Shown piece after piece: positions 1 to 7,614 of a stretch of DNA of 12,093 nucleotides (positions are counted from its first letter, which is position 1; each line of letters begins with the position of its first letter). Location: positions 1 to 12,093 of the forward strand of contig JBFKDP010000098.1 of assembly GCA_041619575.1 (NCBI GenBank), in the 5' to 3' direction. The translations under genes and the position numbers were made by a program. The stretch comes from Litorivivens sp041619575. GTDB lineage: Bacteria > Pseudomonadota > Gammaproteobacteria > Pseudomonadales > Spongiibacteraceae. Under the pieces are notes generated by a model. That model was given only the letters and a program-made list of their open reading frames with translations, was not told the DNA's origin and searched no databases.

Positions 1-1
1 C

Positions 2-1972
2 TGCAGCAAAGGACGAAACTTTCACCGGCTGCTAACCAGCGAACATCGTGAATCTCGTTGCCTCCGGCGCAACGATAGCGGATTCCACCCCTTACCCAAA
101 TCTGAGGCGCTGGACGAAATTGCCGATAAATTACGCGCCATAATCAACGAACACGGCCCTGAATCAGTCGCCATCTACGGCGGCAATGGCGTTTCATTCA
201 AAGCCCTCGTCATGCCGGCAGTCAAGGCCTTCCTCGCCGGACTGGGCTCCCATCAGCTGTACACCGCGTTGACCATAGATCAGCCAGCGAAAGTCATCAG
301 CACGGTGCGGCACGGTGTATGGATTGGAGGCAGCCATAGTTTTGAAACCGCGGGCGTATTGATGCTATTCGGCAACAACCCCTTTGTGTCCGGATTGAAT
401 GGCGCTGGCGCCATCCCCGGCTGGCAGCCAGGTGCTGTGAAGAAAGCACGCCAACGTGGTTTGAAACTCATTGTGGTTGACCCGCGAAAAACAGAAACCG
501 CCCAGCAGGCTGATTTGCACCTGGCAATTAGACCGGGTACAGACGCATTTCTATTATCAGGTATCGTTAATCACATTGTGCAAAATCAACTGCATGACAG
601 CGAATTTTGCGAACGCTTTACCCAAGGGCTGGGGGAGCTTGCCGAGCTGGTCAAGCCCTATGACCTGAAGACTACGGCGGCTTTGACGGGTCTGGAGCCG
701 GACCTGATCCGCCAGGCCGCCGAGCTGTTTGCAAGTCAGGGGCGAGGCACCGCGAACAGCGCCACTGGTCCGGACATGGCGCCACACGGAAACCTGAGCG
801 AGCACCTCATCTACAGTTTGAATACCCTGTGCGGCCGCCACAATCGCGCTGGCGACAAGGTCAGTGTTGGCCTGCTGACGCCAGATATTGCCCCCATGGA
901 AGCTGTGTTACCGGCCGACTTTTTGCCCACACCCCTGAACCCTGCAGACAACACCCATCGCTCGCGCGTTAGCGGTGGCCATCAGGTCTTTGGTGAAATG
1001 CCAACGTCCACGCTGGCCGAGGAGATTCTTACGCCCGGAAAAGGGCAGATTCGCGCCTTACTGGTTATCGGTGGCAACCCTGCACTCTCGATCCCGCAGC
1101 GCGATCAGATTCAGCAAGCGCTCGGTTCTCTGGATTTGCTCGTTTGCATGGATGGGCGCCTATCTGACACCGCCGACTTTGCGGACTACTTCCTGCCGAC
1201 AACCTACGGCTTGGAAAAAACGGACATGACGGTTTTCAACGACCGTTTCTGGGGAGCGCCTTTTCATCAAGTGAGCCAACCGGTCGTAGCTCCTCCCGGC
1301 GACGCGGAAGATGAGCAGCGCTATATGATGGCATTGGCCCAGCGACTCGATATACCCATGCGCTACCACGATGTCGCAATCAATACTGCTGAACCACCTA
1401 ACGATCTCGAATTGCTCAACCTGCAATTTCCAGCCGGAAGCACGCGGGTTCCCGTCAACGAGATCGCTGCCACACCGGGCGGCAAACTCTACTCACAATA
1501 CGCCCAAGTCGAAGTCACCCCCGCCATTGAAGGCTTTGACGCTAAATTTCAATTTGTCCCCGAAGGCGTCGCGGATGAATTTGCCTTACTCGCGCAATAC
1601 CAGAACGAGTCGCACGAGGGCTACGACTACCTGCTGACTTGCCGACGACACCCGCATGTCTATAACACCATGTGTCATGATTTACCCCAGGCACCGACAG
1701 AAAACCTGGCGTTTTTACACCCGGACGACCTGTCCGCAGAAGGTATTACCACCGGGGACAACATTGCGATCCAATCTGCCCACGGCGAGATCAGGGCCAC
1801 AGCTGCCGGCGATGACAAGCTGCGCCGCGGGGTGCTTTCAATCAGTCATGGCTTTGGCGGCAAGAGTGGCGGCGCTTCAGTCAACGCGTTGCTCAGCACA
1901 GCGGATACCACAGACCGGGTAGCGAAAATACCCCGCATGAGCGCGGTACCCGTCAGGTTAGTTAAAGCGTGA
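2..1972 (+). CDS. Molybdopterin-dependent oxidoreductase (5'-truncated by window edge)
   Basis: This is the large catalytic subunit of a DMSO-reductase/formate-dehydrogenase superfamily enzyme, which moves electrons between a substrate and a [4Fe-4S] cluster through a bis-MGD molybdenum (or tungsten) centre. The frame is open to the left edge, and the visible 656 residues begin at 'CSKGR', which fits the last cysteine and the electron-relay lysine of the N-terminal [4Fe-4S] motif. About 40-60 residues are therefore missing, and the internal ATG at 212 is not the start. Next come the 'IYGGNG' and 'LFGNNP' cofactor-domain motifs, 'GLKLIVVDPRKTETAQQADLH', and 'NTLCGRHNRAGD'. The C-terminal dinucleotide-binding domain runs from about 'YDYLLTCRRHPHVYN' to 'SHGFGGKSGG'. 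Where many relatives carry Cys, Sec or Ser as metal ligand, this protein reads 'YTALTIDQPAK', with no Cys; Asp is a possible ligand (inference). The substrate is unknown. No partner subunits are visible downstream. Confidence 0.93.
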   Translation, partial: CSKGRNFHRLLTSEHRESRCLRRNDSGFHPLPKSEALDEIADKLRAIINEHGPESVAIYGGNGVSFKALVMPAVKAFLAGLGSHQLYTALTIDQPAKVISTVRHGVWIGGSHSFETAGVLMLFGNNPFVSGLNGAGAIPGWQPGAVKKARQRGLKLIVVDPRKTETAQQADLHLAIRPGTDAFLLSGIVNHIVQNQLHDSEFCERFTQGLGELAELVKPYDLKTTAALTGLEPDLIRQAAELFASQGRGTANSATGPDMAPHGNLSEHLIYSLNTLCGRHNRAGDKVSVGLLTPDIAPMEAVLPADFLPTPLNPADNTHRSRVSGGHQVFGEMPTSTLAEEILTPGKGQIRALLVIGGNPALSIPQRDQIQQALGSLDLLVCMDGRLSDTADFADYFLPTTYGLEKTDMTVFNDRFWGAPFHQVSQPVVAPPGDAEDEQRYMMALAQRLDIPMRYHDVAINTAEPPNDLELLNLQFPAGSTRVPVNEIAATPGGKLYSQYAQVEVTPAIEGFDAKFQFVPEGVADEFALLAQYQNESHEGYDYLLTCRRHPHVYNTMCHDLPQAPTENLAFLHPDDLSAEGITTGDNIAIQSAHGEIRATAAGDDKLRRGVLSISHGFGGKSGGASVNALLSTADTTDRVAKIPRMSAVPVRLVKA

Positions 1973-2042
1973 AGTTTACAGGCGCCGTGTCACCCACGTA
2001 TTCCAGCAGTATTGCGCATAACACTTCAGCGCGCCCTGAAAC

Positions 2043-2047
2043 AGGAG
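2043..2047 (+). promoter_or_regulatory. Ribosome binding site of the 106-aa hypothetical gene
   Basis: AGGAG lies 7 nt before the ATG at 2055. It is the main evidence that the short reading frame downstream is a translated gene. Confidence 0.7.
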
Positions 2048-2054
2048 TAAAAAT

Positions 2055-2375
2055 ATGAGAGATATGAGCTATCTTTTTGGAAAGTGTACAGTGATCTTTG
2101 ACAGTGCAGCGCGAAACAATAGTCTCTACCTGTGCGCCGAAGAGGGCCATGAGAACGCATTGAACAAGGCAGCAGAAAAGCTGCGCAGCGCAGGGTTGTG
2201 GGAAATCGATTCACAAAAGTCAGTCGCGGAAGACCAACGCCAAGCCTACATTAACTTGCTTAGTCTTCGCGACCAGTTTGAGCTAAACGGTGTTGTTGCG
2301 GTCAGGGGAGACCACCCCAAATACCCATCCGATGATGAACAGTGGCAAGCCTGGAAAAGCGTACTGTCAAACTGA
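2055..2375 (+). CDS. Hypothetical protein, 106 aa
   Basis: I do not recognise this protein. It is a short, charged, apparently soluble polypeptide with no signal peptide or membrane segment. The start 'MRDMSYLFGKCTVIF' could form a beta strand. A helical middle follows ('ENALNKAAEKLRSAGLW', 'VAEDQRQAYINLLSLRDQF'), then a Trp-containing tail ('DDEQWQAWKSVLSN'). It lies 82 nt after the molybdopterin oxidoreductase on the same strand and probably shares its transcript, since I see no convincing promoter between them. It ends 19 nt before the convergent P450 gene. A perfect AGGAG ribosome binding site 7 nt before ATG, and a composition of ordinary protein type, favour a real gene. A role linked to the molybdoenzyme rests only on position. 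Confidence 0.7.
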   Translation: MRDMSYLFGKCTVIFDSAARNNSLYLCAEEGHENALNKAAEKLRSAGLWEIDSQKSVAEDQRQAYINLLSLRDQFELNGVVAVRGDHPKYPSDDEQWQAWKSVLSN

Positions 2376-2394
2376 TCCAGGCCTGCCCGGCATA

Positions 2395-3642
2395 TCAAGC
2401 CGCGTCGAAGCTAATGTGCATGGTCTTAATGCCATTGACAAAGTGATCACGCATATATTCTACGGGGCGGCTGAATGTTGGATTGCGCAAGCGAGGCACA
2501 ATTTCTTCAAACATTATCTGTAGCTCAAGCCGGGCCAGATGGGCTCCAAGACAAAAGTGCTGACCAATACCGAATGCCCTGTGCTCGCGATTCAGCTCCA
2601 TGCTTTCGCCACGCGATACATCAAACTTCAGTGGGTCCGGGAACACATTTTCATCAAGATTGATTGTGTGCCAATGCAGAATCATCTTGTCGCCTTTCTT
2701 CATTTTTACGCCAGATACCTCGCAGTCTTCCATAACTGCCCGCTGCATACCGACAAAAGCCGGGTTGTAGCGCAGCATCTCTTCACAGGCGACCGGAATC
2801 AGTTCAGGACGGTCTACCAATTTTTGCAGCTGCTCCGGATTTTCAATCAAAAGGCGCATGCCATGTGCTATGACGGAGCGCGTACTTTCATTACCCGCTG
2901 CAATCAGCATGATGAAAAACATCTGAAACTCTTCTTCCGTCAGCTTTTCACCCTCAACCACGCCGTCTAGCAAAGCCCCCACAATATTGTTCAGAGGCTT
3001 TTCCTTGTGCTGCTTCGCCAATTCGGCGGCGTACATAATCACATTGATTGATGCCTCTTGCGCCCTGGCTTTAGCAGCCTCCGGATCTGCTCCGCCAACG
3101 TCTTCATCCTGAGTGAAGAACATCTCGTTGGTCCATACGAAGAACTTTTTACGATCTTCCTTGGGTACGCCACACAGGTCCAAAATGGCCATCAGTGGCA
3201 GCTCTGCCGCCACTTCAGAAACAAATTCGCACTCGCCTTTGTCCGCAACACTGTCGATAATTTCTTTCGCATATTGAGCAAAAGTTTCGCGATAGGATTC
3301 AACGGCCTTCGGGGTAAAGGCATTACGCGCTATTCGACGGAATTTGCCGTGTTCAGGTGGATCCATATTGACCAGCATCAGTCTTTGCCTGGCAAGATCT
3401 TCTTCAGACATTTCCGTAGGCACGGCTGATTTTTTGGCACTCGAAAATAACTCAGGGTGTTTGCAGATATAGTCGACTTCGTCCCTTCCGATCACCGCCC
3501 AGTAGGGAATTCCATCAATCGGATCGTCAATTTTGATAATAGGTGCATCAGCTTTTTGCCTCAGTTCCAGCAAGCGGCGCTGATGCTGTCCAGCGCGGTA
3601 AAGGTCTGGATCCAACAAATTGGTGTAGGGACATTGGGACAT
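2395..3642 (-). CDS. Cytochrome P450 (class I bacterial type, CYP125/CYP142-like)
   Basis: This soluble heme-thiolate monooxygenase inserts one oxygen atom from O2 into an organic substrate, using electrons from a ferredoxin and its reductase. At 415 aa it is full length. Visible landmarks are 'NMDPPEHGKFRRIARNAFTP' (residues 92-111), the I-helix oxygen-activation motif AGNEST (249-254), the K-helix ExxR as E288-M-L-R291, and the heme loop FGIGQHFCLG with the proximal ligand Cys364. The 'AGNESTRSVIAHGM', 'VMEDCEVSGVKMKKGD' and 'FDVSR' segments resemble the steroid-side-chain hydroxylases CYP125 and CYP142 by memory, so a sterol, terpenoid or alkyl-branched substrate is plausible, but the exact family is not certain. 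AGGAGG lies 7 nt before the ATG. The gene follows the esterase gene after 72 nt and is probably co-transcribed with it. No ferredoxin or ferredoxin reductase gene is present in the window. Confidence 0.96.
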   Translation of the reverse strand: MSQCPYTNLLDPDLYRAGQHQRRLLELRQKADAPIIKIDDPIDGIPYWAVIGRDEVDYICKHPELFSSAKKSAVPTEMSEEDLARQRLMLVNMDPPEHGKFRRIARNAFTPKAVESYRETFAQYAKEIIDSVADKGECEFVSEVAAELPLMAILDLCGVPKEDRKKFFVWTNEMFFTQDEDVGGADPEAAKARAQEASINVIMYAAELAKQHKEKPLNNIVGALLDGVVEGEKLTEEEFQMFFIMLIAAGNESTRSVIAHGMRLLIENPEQLQKLVDRPELIPVACEEMLRYNPAFVGMQRAVMEDCEVSGVKMKKGDKMILHWHTINLDENVFPDPLKFDVSRGESMELNREHRAFGIGQHFCLGAHLARLELQIMFEEIVPRLRNPTFSRPVEYMRDHFVNGIKTMHISFDAA

Positions 3643-3649
3643 GGTGTAG

Positions 3650-3655
3650 CCTCCT
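3650..3655 (-). promoter_or_regulatory. Strong ribosome binding site of the P450 gene
   Basis: A perfect AGGAGG (minus strand) lies 7 nt before the ATG at 3642, which fixes the P450 start and suggests efficient translation. Confidence 0.8.
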
Positions 3656-3691
3656 CAAACGTGTCTATTATTGTCAGTGTCTTATCAGGCT

Positions 3692-3705
3692 GCCGATTAT
3701 TCGGC
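3692..3705 (-). other. Small hairpin between esterase and P450 genes
   Basis: The sequence folds as GCCGA-4 nt-TCGGC, a 5-bp stem with a TTAT (plus) or ATAA (minus) loop, in the 72-nt gap between the esterase stop and the P450 start. On the minus strand no T-run follows, so it does not look like a terminator. It could mark a processing or mRNA-stability site, but it is short enough to be chance. Confidence 0.3.
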
Positions 3706-3714
3706 CGTTTTCTG

Positions 3715-4860
3715 TCAAGCTACCCGGGGTAGCGATGCATAAATTGATTCCAGCAAACGCTTGGAACGCTGATCTCCCTGCGGGTCTGCACAGTAGTTCA
3801 TCACATAAGCCACTGCCAACCCATTGGTTTCATCGACGAAGCCAGTGGCTCCGTAAATACCTCTGTGACCCCAGCAATGTAAACCGTTAGCCAGACCGGG
3901 GCTGAGCTCCCGCGTGGCAATCTGAAATCCTAAACCGTAGGCACTTTCGACACCCAACACGGCGTCCCGACCAGCCACCTGAACAGCCGAAGCATATTCA
4001 ACAAGCTCTCGATCAACATAGTTGTTACCCGGCAACAGGTGCTGATAAATCGTTGCTAGGTCCACTGCGGTGCAATGGCCATTGGCACCCGGTATCAAAC
4101 TATTCCGCCAAGGTTGCGAATTAGCAACAGCCGGTGTTAACAGTACCGATTCATCGAGGCTGCGCATTCGACCCAGCGCCTGAGCATCGGCGCTCTGCTG
4201 GCTCTCGCTACACAACTGCGCCACCGCCCCTGCACAATCGACTGGCAAGCCAAAATTGAAATTGACTCTCAGTACATCACACAGTTCCTGCTGCAAGAGA
4301 GTTTCCAGTGGCAGTCCAGCGGCGCGCTCCAACACCGCGCCCACGAGGTAGCCCCAGGTCAGGGCGTGATAACCGTGACGTTTGCCCGGTTCCCACTTTG
4401 GCGTGCTGGCTGCCAGAGCAGCGCACATTGAATCCCAGTGCCAAATATCACCCGAAGCAAGCTCACCTTCCAGATTTGGCAATCCGGCTTGATGACTGAA
4501 CAATTGTGCAACGCTCGTGCTCTCTTTACCGTGACAGGCATACTCTGGCCAGTACTGTGCCACCGGGGCGTCGTAGTCCAGCCGGCCCTGTTGCACCAGC
4601 CGCATAGCCAGAACAGACACCACACCTTTGGTGCATGAAAATACACACACGGGGGTTTGCTGTTGCCATGGGGCACCGTGAAGGACATCGCGCTGCCCTC
4701 CATAAAGATCAACAACCAGTTCGCCATCGACAAAGACAGCCAGAGCAGCGCCCACTTCCAAGGGGCTAGCGTCAGTCAGGTTCTTCAGAAATTGCTTTTC
4801 TACGCCAGAAAAGCGCTTATGGCATTGGCCACCCAGCTCGCAGCGCTGACTTTCACTCAA
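3715..4860 (-). CDS. Serine hydrolase of the class C beta-lactamase / EstB esterase family
   Basis: The protein has the penicillin-binding-protein/AmpC fold but resembles EstB- and LovD-type esterases and acyltransferases more than antibiotic-resistance enzymes. The likely reaction is hydrolysis or transfer of an ester acyl group through a serine acyl-enzyme. Visible catalytic residues are Ser75 and Lys78 in 'FSCTKG' (SxxK), Tyr164 in 'GYHALTWGY' (the YxN-like position, here Y-H-A), and the 'HRG' of 'WGHRGIYGATGF' (332-334) in place of KTG. The N-terminus 'CHKRFSGVEKQFLKNLTD...EVGAALAVFVDGELVVDLYGG' is typical of the family and no signal peptide is evident, so it is probably cytoplasmic. The start is TTG at 4858-4860. 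No in-frame ATG or GTG lies between it and the upstream stop, and the family N-terminus fits this length (381 aa). It is the first gene of a minus-strand pair with the P450, reading away from the receptor gene. Confidence 0.92.
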   Translation of the reverse strand: MSESQRCELGGQCHKRFSGVEKQFLKNLTDASPLEVGAALAVFVDGELVVDLYGGQRDVLHGAPWQQQTPVCVFSCTKGVVSVLAMRLVQQGRLDYDAPVAQYWPEYACHGKESTSVAQLFSHQAGLPNLEGELASGDIWHWDSMCAALAASTPKWEPGKRHGYHALTWGYLVGAVLERAAGLPLETLLQQELCDVLRVNFNFGLPVDCAGAVAQLCSESQQSADAQALGRMRSLDESVLLTPAVANSQPWRNSLIPGANGHCTAVDLATIYQHLLPGNNYVDRELVEYASAVQVAGRDAVLGVESAYGLGFQIATRELSPGLANGLHCWGHRGIYGATGFVDETNGLAVAYVMNYCADPQGDQRSKRLLESIYASLPRVA

Positions 4861-4894
4861 TGGCTCTACCCGTTTCGTCAGTCAAGAATGTTGA

Positions 4895-4923
4895 ATCATA
4901 CTCAAAGCCTGTAAACCAATCAA
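4895..4923 (-). promoter_or_regulatory. Predicted sigma70 promoter of the esterase-P450 pair
   Basis: On the minus strand, a -35 box TTGATT (4918-4923) and a -10 box TATGAT (4895-4900) are separated by exactly 17 nt. Transcription would begin near 4888, leaving a leader of about 28 nt before the TTG start. The -35 box matches consensus at 4 of 6 positions and the -10 box at 5 of 6. The match is by eye only. Confidence 0.5.
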
Positions 4924-4931
4924 TTGTTTGG
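4916..4931. promoter_or_regulatory. Candidate operator 1: imperfect palindrome over the esterase -35 box
   Basis: CCAATCAATTGTTTGG is a 16-bp palindrome with 7 of 8 arm pairs matching, and the outer flanking A/T pairs at 4913-4914 and 4933-4934 also match. It contains the predicted -35 hexamer of the minus-strand promoter, so a bound dimer would block polymerase. The TetR-family gene at 7615 is the nearest candidate binder; this link is inference. Confidence 0.45.
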
Positions 4932-5009
4932 CTTTTATAGAGAATCATATTCCCTAAGTTAAACCATATTTAATAGCATAGACAAGAAACCATAGCTTGC
5001 TAAAGACAC

Positions 5010-5038
5010 TTGATACCTACCATTTGCTTGGTTATGAT
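5010..5038 (+). promoter_or_regulatory. Predicted sigma70 promoter of the TonB-dependent receptor gene
   Basis: The -35 box TTGATA (5010-5015) and -10 box TATGAT (5033-5038) each match consensus at 5 of 6 positions and are separated by the optimal 17 nt. Transcription would begin near 5045, about 44 nt before the receptor ATG. This is the best promoter match I found in the window. Confidence 0.65.
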
Positions 5039-5048
5039 CAAACCATGC
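5026..5048. promoter_or_regulatory. Candidate operator 2: inverted repeat over the receptor -10 box
   Basis: GCTTGGTT-N7-AACCATGC is a 23-bp inverted repeat with 7 of 8 arm positions matching. It covers the predicted -10 box and the transcription start, the classic place for a repressor site. A related string, TTGGTTA, recurs at 7551-7556 before the TetR gene, hinting at autoregulation, but that second site is weak. Confidence 0.5.
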
Positions 5049-5088
5049 CCAGGACGGGCTCATCCAAAGATAATAAAAGGGACAAGCC

Positions 5089-7527
5089 ATGCGATTTAGC
5101 ACTCGCCCGAGCCTCACCTATGCCTTTAGCCTCACGCTGATGGCCTACATCCAGCCAACCCTGTCGGCAGAGCGATCATTGGAACTTGAAGAGGTGCTTG
5201 TCACTGCACAAAAACGAGAGGAAAGCCTTCAGGATACGCCTGTCGCCCTTGATGCTTTTGGCGAATACGCATTGGAGCGAGAGGGCATAGGCCACATCGG
5301 CGACCTCGCCAATAACATCCCCTCGCTGACTATTGAGCCCTTCCCTATCAACAGCACACAACTACGCATCTACATTCGCGGTGTTGGCTCGATTGACGCC
5401 CAGGTGACGCAGGATCCTCCGGTCGGCGTTTATCTGGATGGCGCCTATATCGCCCGCTCATCCGGGCTGGCCACGGACATTGCCGACCTACAGCGAATTG
5501 AGGTACTGCGAGGACCACAAGGTACACTTTATGGTCGCAACTCGACAGGCGGCGCAGTGAATCTGATTACCAAAAGGCCCGACGTTGACAACATCGGTTT
5601 CAAGCAAGCGTTCGACTCCAACGATCGAGGCATGTTTTCCAGCAAAACATCACTGAACCTTCCGCTCTGGCAAGGCGCCGCTGCCAAACTCGCCTACCTG
5701 CAAAAGCAGGAATTTGGCTTTATTGAAAACAACGGAGCGCCCAATGAATACGGCGATTACGGGGATAAGGACACCAAAGGCTATCGCATCGATTTCGGGT
5801 GGGATTTGAACGACTGGATTCGAATCGACTACGGCTATGACTACGCCGATATCGAAAATACCAACTATGCCTACACCCCAATTTTGCCGTCTACCGACAT
5901 CGACACCGGCGATGCACAGAAAGACGCGATGAACAACCTCATCAATGCTGCGGCTCGTCAGTACTACGACTTTCCCATGTACGACAAACGCCCGGACAAC
6001 ATAGACACCGTGGTTCCATTGGTAGGATCAGACACTGAAATCGAAGGCCACCAGTTAAAAGTCGTTTTTGATCTGGGCGAAAAGCTGGAACTCACCTACC
6101 TGTACGCGCAACGAGACCTGTTTGATGCCGCTGCGGCGGATCTGGGCGCAGGCCAGTCCAGCGACGACTACCGTTTGGACACCAACGCAGTATTCAGCTT
6201 TCCCTATGACGCGCCCGTGGGCGTTCCGCAGGTCCGCAATACCCAGTACCCGGACCGCAGACCTGAACTCACACAGGAACAGTTCTCCCACGAATTGCAG
6301 TTCAGCGGTTCATTGCTCGATGGCCGCTTGCAATACATCACTGGCCTGTACTATTTCGAAGAAGAGGCTGTTGAAGACAACGCCCCGCCACATCACCAGA
6401 TGACCGTACCCATCGGGGCAATCGATTTCTCCGCCTTGGGCTTGGGTCTACTGGGCGTAGGCGGCCTGCAGGTTCTAACCACCCAGATACCCACCATACA
6501 CAATACCGCAGAAGCCATTTTCGCACAGTTCACCTGGCGTCCCGACTGGTTTGACGAACGCCTTGGCATCACTGTTGGCGCCCGGCACTCGGAAGACAAC
6601 CGTAAAGCAACACAATACCGTGACCTGGCCATTTTCGCCGTAACCCCCGGCGACCTTGGCGTGCTGCTGATGCACAATACGCTCGATGGCGCTGGCGATA
6701 GAGACTTCGCAGACGACTCATTTTCCTTTGTTTTTGAGTACGCGATTGACGACCACACAAATCTCTATCTCAAGCGGCAGGAAGCGTACAAATCTGGTGG
6801 TTTCAATCTGCGTGAGGACCCCTCACCCGCAGGCAACGAACGCTTCAACAAGGGCTTTGACAAGGAAAAGGTTATTGCTTGGGAACTTGGCGTCAAAGCA
6901 GAATTGTTTAATCGCAGACTGCGCATTAACAGCGATATTTTCACGACTGATTTTGTCGATCAGCAACTGAGCTTTACTATTCCCGGATCATTGACCGACA
7001 CCACCATCGCCAACGCGGGTAGCTCACAGCTGAACGGCTATGAGCTGGATCTTACCTTTGTCGCGTCACAAGGTATGGTGGTTTTTCTGAACTATGCGTA
7101 TCTCGAATCACATATTGATCCCAGCGTTGACCCACTCGACGGGGAGGTCAAAGACGAATTTATCTTCAACTCAGCCCCCCAGCACGCCGTCACTGCAGGT
7201 TTTGACTGGACGCTCTACTATGGCGAGCTGGGTCGCCTGAGCTGGAATGCGGTATACAGCTACACTGACGAGCGACATGGCGGCGGGATTAAGAAGTATC
7301 GGGACTACGATATGCAAGACGATTTTGATGTTATCAATTCACGCATCGGCTTATACGACATCCCAGCCTTTGACGGTACGCTTTCGGTCGCAGCCTGGGT
7401 CAAAAACCTGGAAGATACTGATTACGTTATCAATGCCATACACAATACCCCGCATGCAAGTCGGGCAGTGCTTTGGGGCGAGCCGCGTACTTATGGCGTT
7501 GAATTGATCTATCGCTACGGGCATTAA
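5089..7527 (+). CDS. TonB-dependent outer-membrane receptor
   Basis: This is an outer-membrane beta-barrel that takes up a large or scarce substrate using energy from the inner-membrane TonB-ExbBD complex. The 812-aa protein begins with a signal peptide, with likely cleavage after 'TLSA' at residue 27. A TonB box follows ('ELEEVLVTAQKREESLQDTPVAL', about 32-54). The plug domain contains 'VGVYLDGAYIARSSG' and the signature 'LQRIEVLRGPQGTLYGRNSTGGAVNLITKRP' (about 134-164). The 22-strand barrel includes 'YKSGGFN' and the C-terminal 'VKNLEDTDYV' and 'YGVELIYRYGH'. There is no N-terminal signalling domain for a FecIR-type system, so control is more likely by the local regulator. AAGGGA lies 6 nt before ATG. 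The family type is the one abundant in marine gammaproteobacteria and sphingomonads for organic substrates. Placement beside a P450, an esterase and a KstR2-like regulator points to a hydrophobic catabolic substrate rather than iron, but sequence alone cannot settle this. Confidence 0.96.
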   Translation: MRFSTRPSLTYAFSLTLMAYIQPTLSAERSLELEEVLVTAQKREESLQDTPVALDAFGEYALEREGIGHIGDLANNIPSLTIEPFPINSTQLRIYIRGVGSIDAQVTQDPPVGVYLDGAYIARSSGLATDIADLQRIEVLRGPQGTLYGRNSTGGAVNLITKRPDVDNIGFKQAFDSNDRGMFSSKTSLNLPLWQGAAAKLAYLQKQEFGFIENNGAPNEYGDYGDKDTKGYRIDFGWDLNDWIRIDYGYDYADIENTNYAYTPILPSTDIDTGDAQKDAMNNLINAAARQYYDFPMYDKRPDNIDTVVPLVGSDTEIEGHQLKVVFDLGEKLELTYLYAQRDLFDAAAADLGAGQSSDDYRLDTNAVFSFPYDAPVGVPQVRNTQYPDRRPELTQEQFSHELQFSGSLLDGRLQYITGLYYFEEEAVEDNAPPHHQMTVPIGAIDFSALGLGLLGVGGLQVLTTQIPTIHNTAEAIFAQFTWRPDWFDERLGITVGARHSEDNRKATQYRDLAIFAVTPGDLGVLLMHNTLDGAGDRDFADDSFSFVFEYAIDDHTNLYLKRQEAYKSGGFNLREDPSPAGNERFNKGFDKEKVIAWELGVKAELFNRRLRINSDIFTTDFVDQQLSFTIPGSLTDTTIANAGSSQLNGYELDLTFVASQGMVVFLNYAYLESHIDPSVDPLDGEVKDEFIFNSAPQHAVTAGFDWTLYYGELGRLSWNAVYSYTDERHGGGIKKYRDYDMQDDFDVINSRIGLYDIPAFDGTLSVAAWVKNLEDTDYVINAIHNTPHASRAVLWGEPRTYGVELIYRYGH

Positions 7528-7602
7528 TGCCTTGCTGCCCAAAGAGCACTTGGTTAGCATTTGCCAGACTAGTTCGAAAGCGCAGAACCCGGCCTTTACA
7601 GC

Positions 7603-7606
7603 GGAG
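7603..7606 (+). promoter_or_regulatory. Ribosome binding site that fixes the TTG start of the TetR gene
   Basis: GGAG (within GCGGAGAAAG) lies 8 nt before the TTG at 7615. There is no ATG close by in this frame, so the site supports the TTG start. Confidence 0.6.
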
Positions 7607-7614
7607 AAAGACAT

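Larger units (their letters stand above)
4913..5046. repeat. Four copies of an AAACCA(T/A) heptamer in the divergent control region
   Basis: Direct copies of AAACCAA or AAACCAT start at 4913, 4961, 4987 and 5040, all on the plus strand within about 130 nt of intergenic DNA. The first and last copies form part of the two palindromes that overlap the divergent promoters. They may be half-sites for a regulator, but the region is AT-rich, so chance contributes. Confidence 0.4.

Noticed and set aside
1975..2004. TTTACA and TATTCC as a promoter before the 106-aa gene
   Set aside because: The -10 box matches at only 3 of 6 positions and the spacer is 18 nt; too weak to call.
2539..2970. 143-aa plus-strand open frame
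   Set aside because: It lies fully antisense to the P450 gene, whose heme, ExxR and I-helix motifs are intact; it has no ribosome binding site and no recognisable domain.
3692..3710. Hairpin followed by CGTTTT on the plus strand, considered as a terminator
   Set aside because: The stem is only 5 bp, and the T-run is on the plus strand, where no gene ends; in the direction of the flanking genes no T-run follows.
3715..4860. Beta-lactamase-fold gene as an antibiotic-resistance gene
   Set aside because: It has no signal peptide, the motifs are Y-H-A and H-R-G instead of YxN and KTG, and the neighbours are catabolic, so an esterase or acyltransferase is more likely.
6393..6758. 121-aa minus-strand open frame
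   Set aside because: It is antisense to the TonB receptor barrel, with a Ser/Arg-rich composition typical of an out-of-frame shadow.
7520..7531. Perfect 12-bp palindrome GGCATTAATGCC at the receptor stop codon
   Set aside because: It has no loop or T-run for a terminator and is partly coding sequence; a palindrome of this length can arise by chance.
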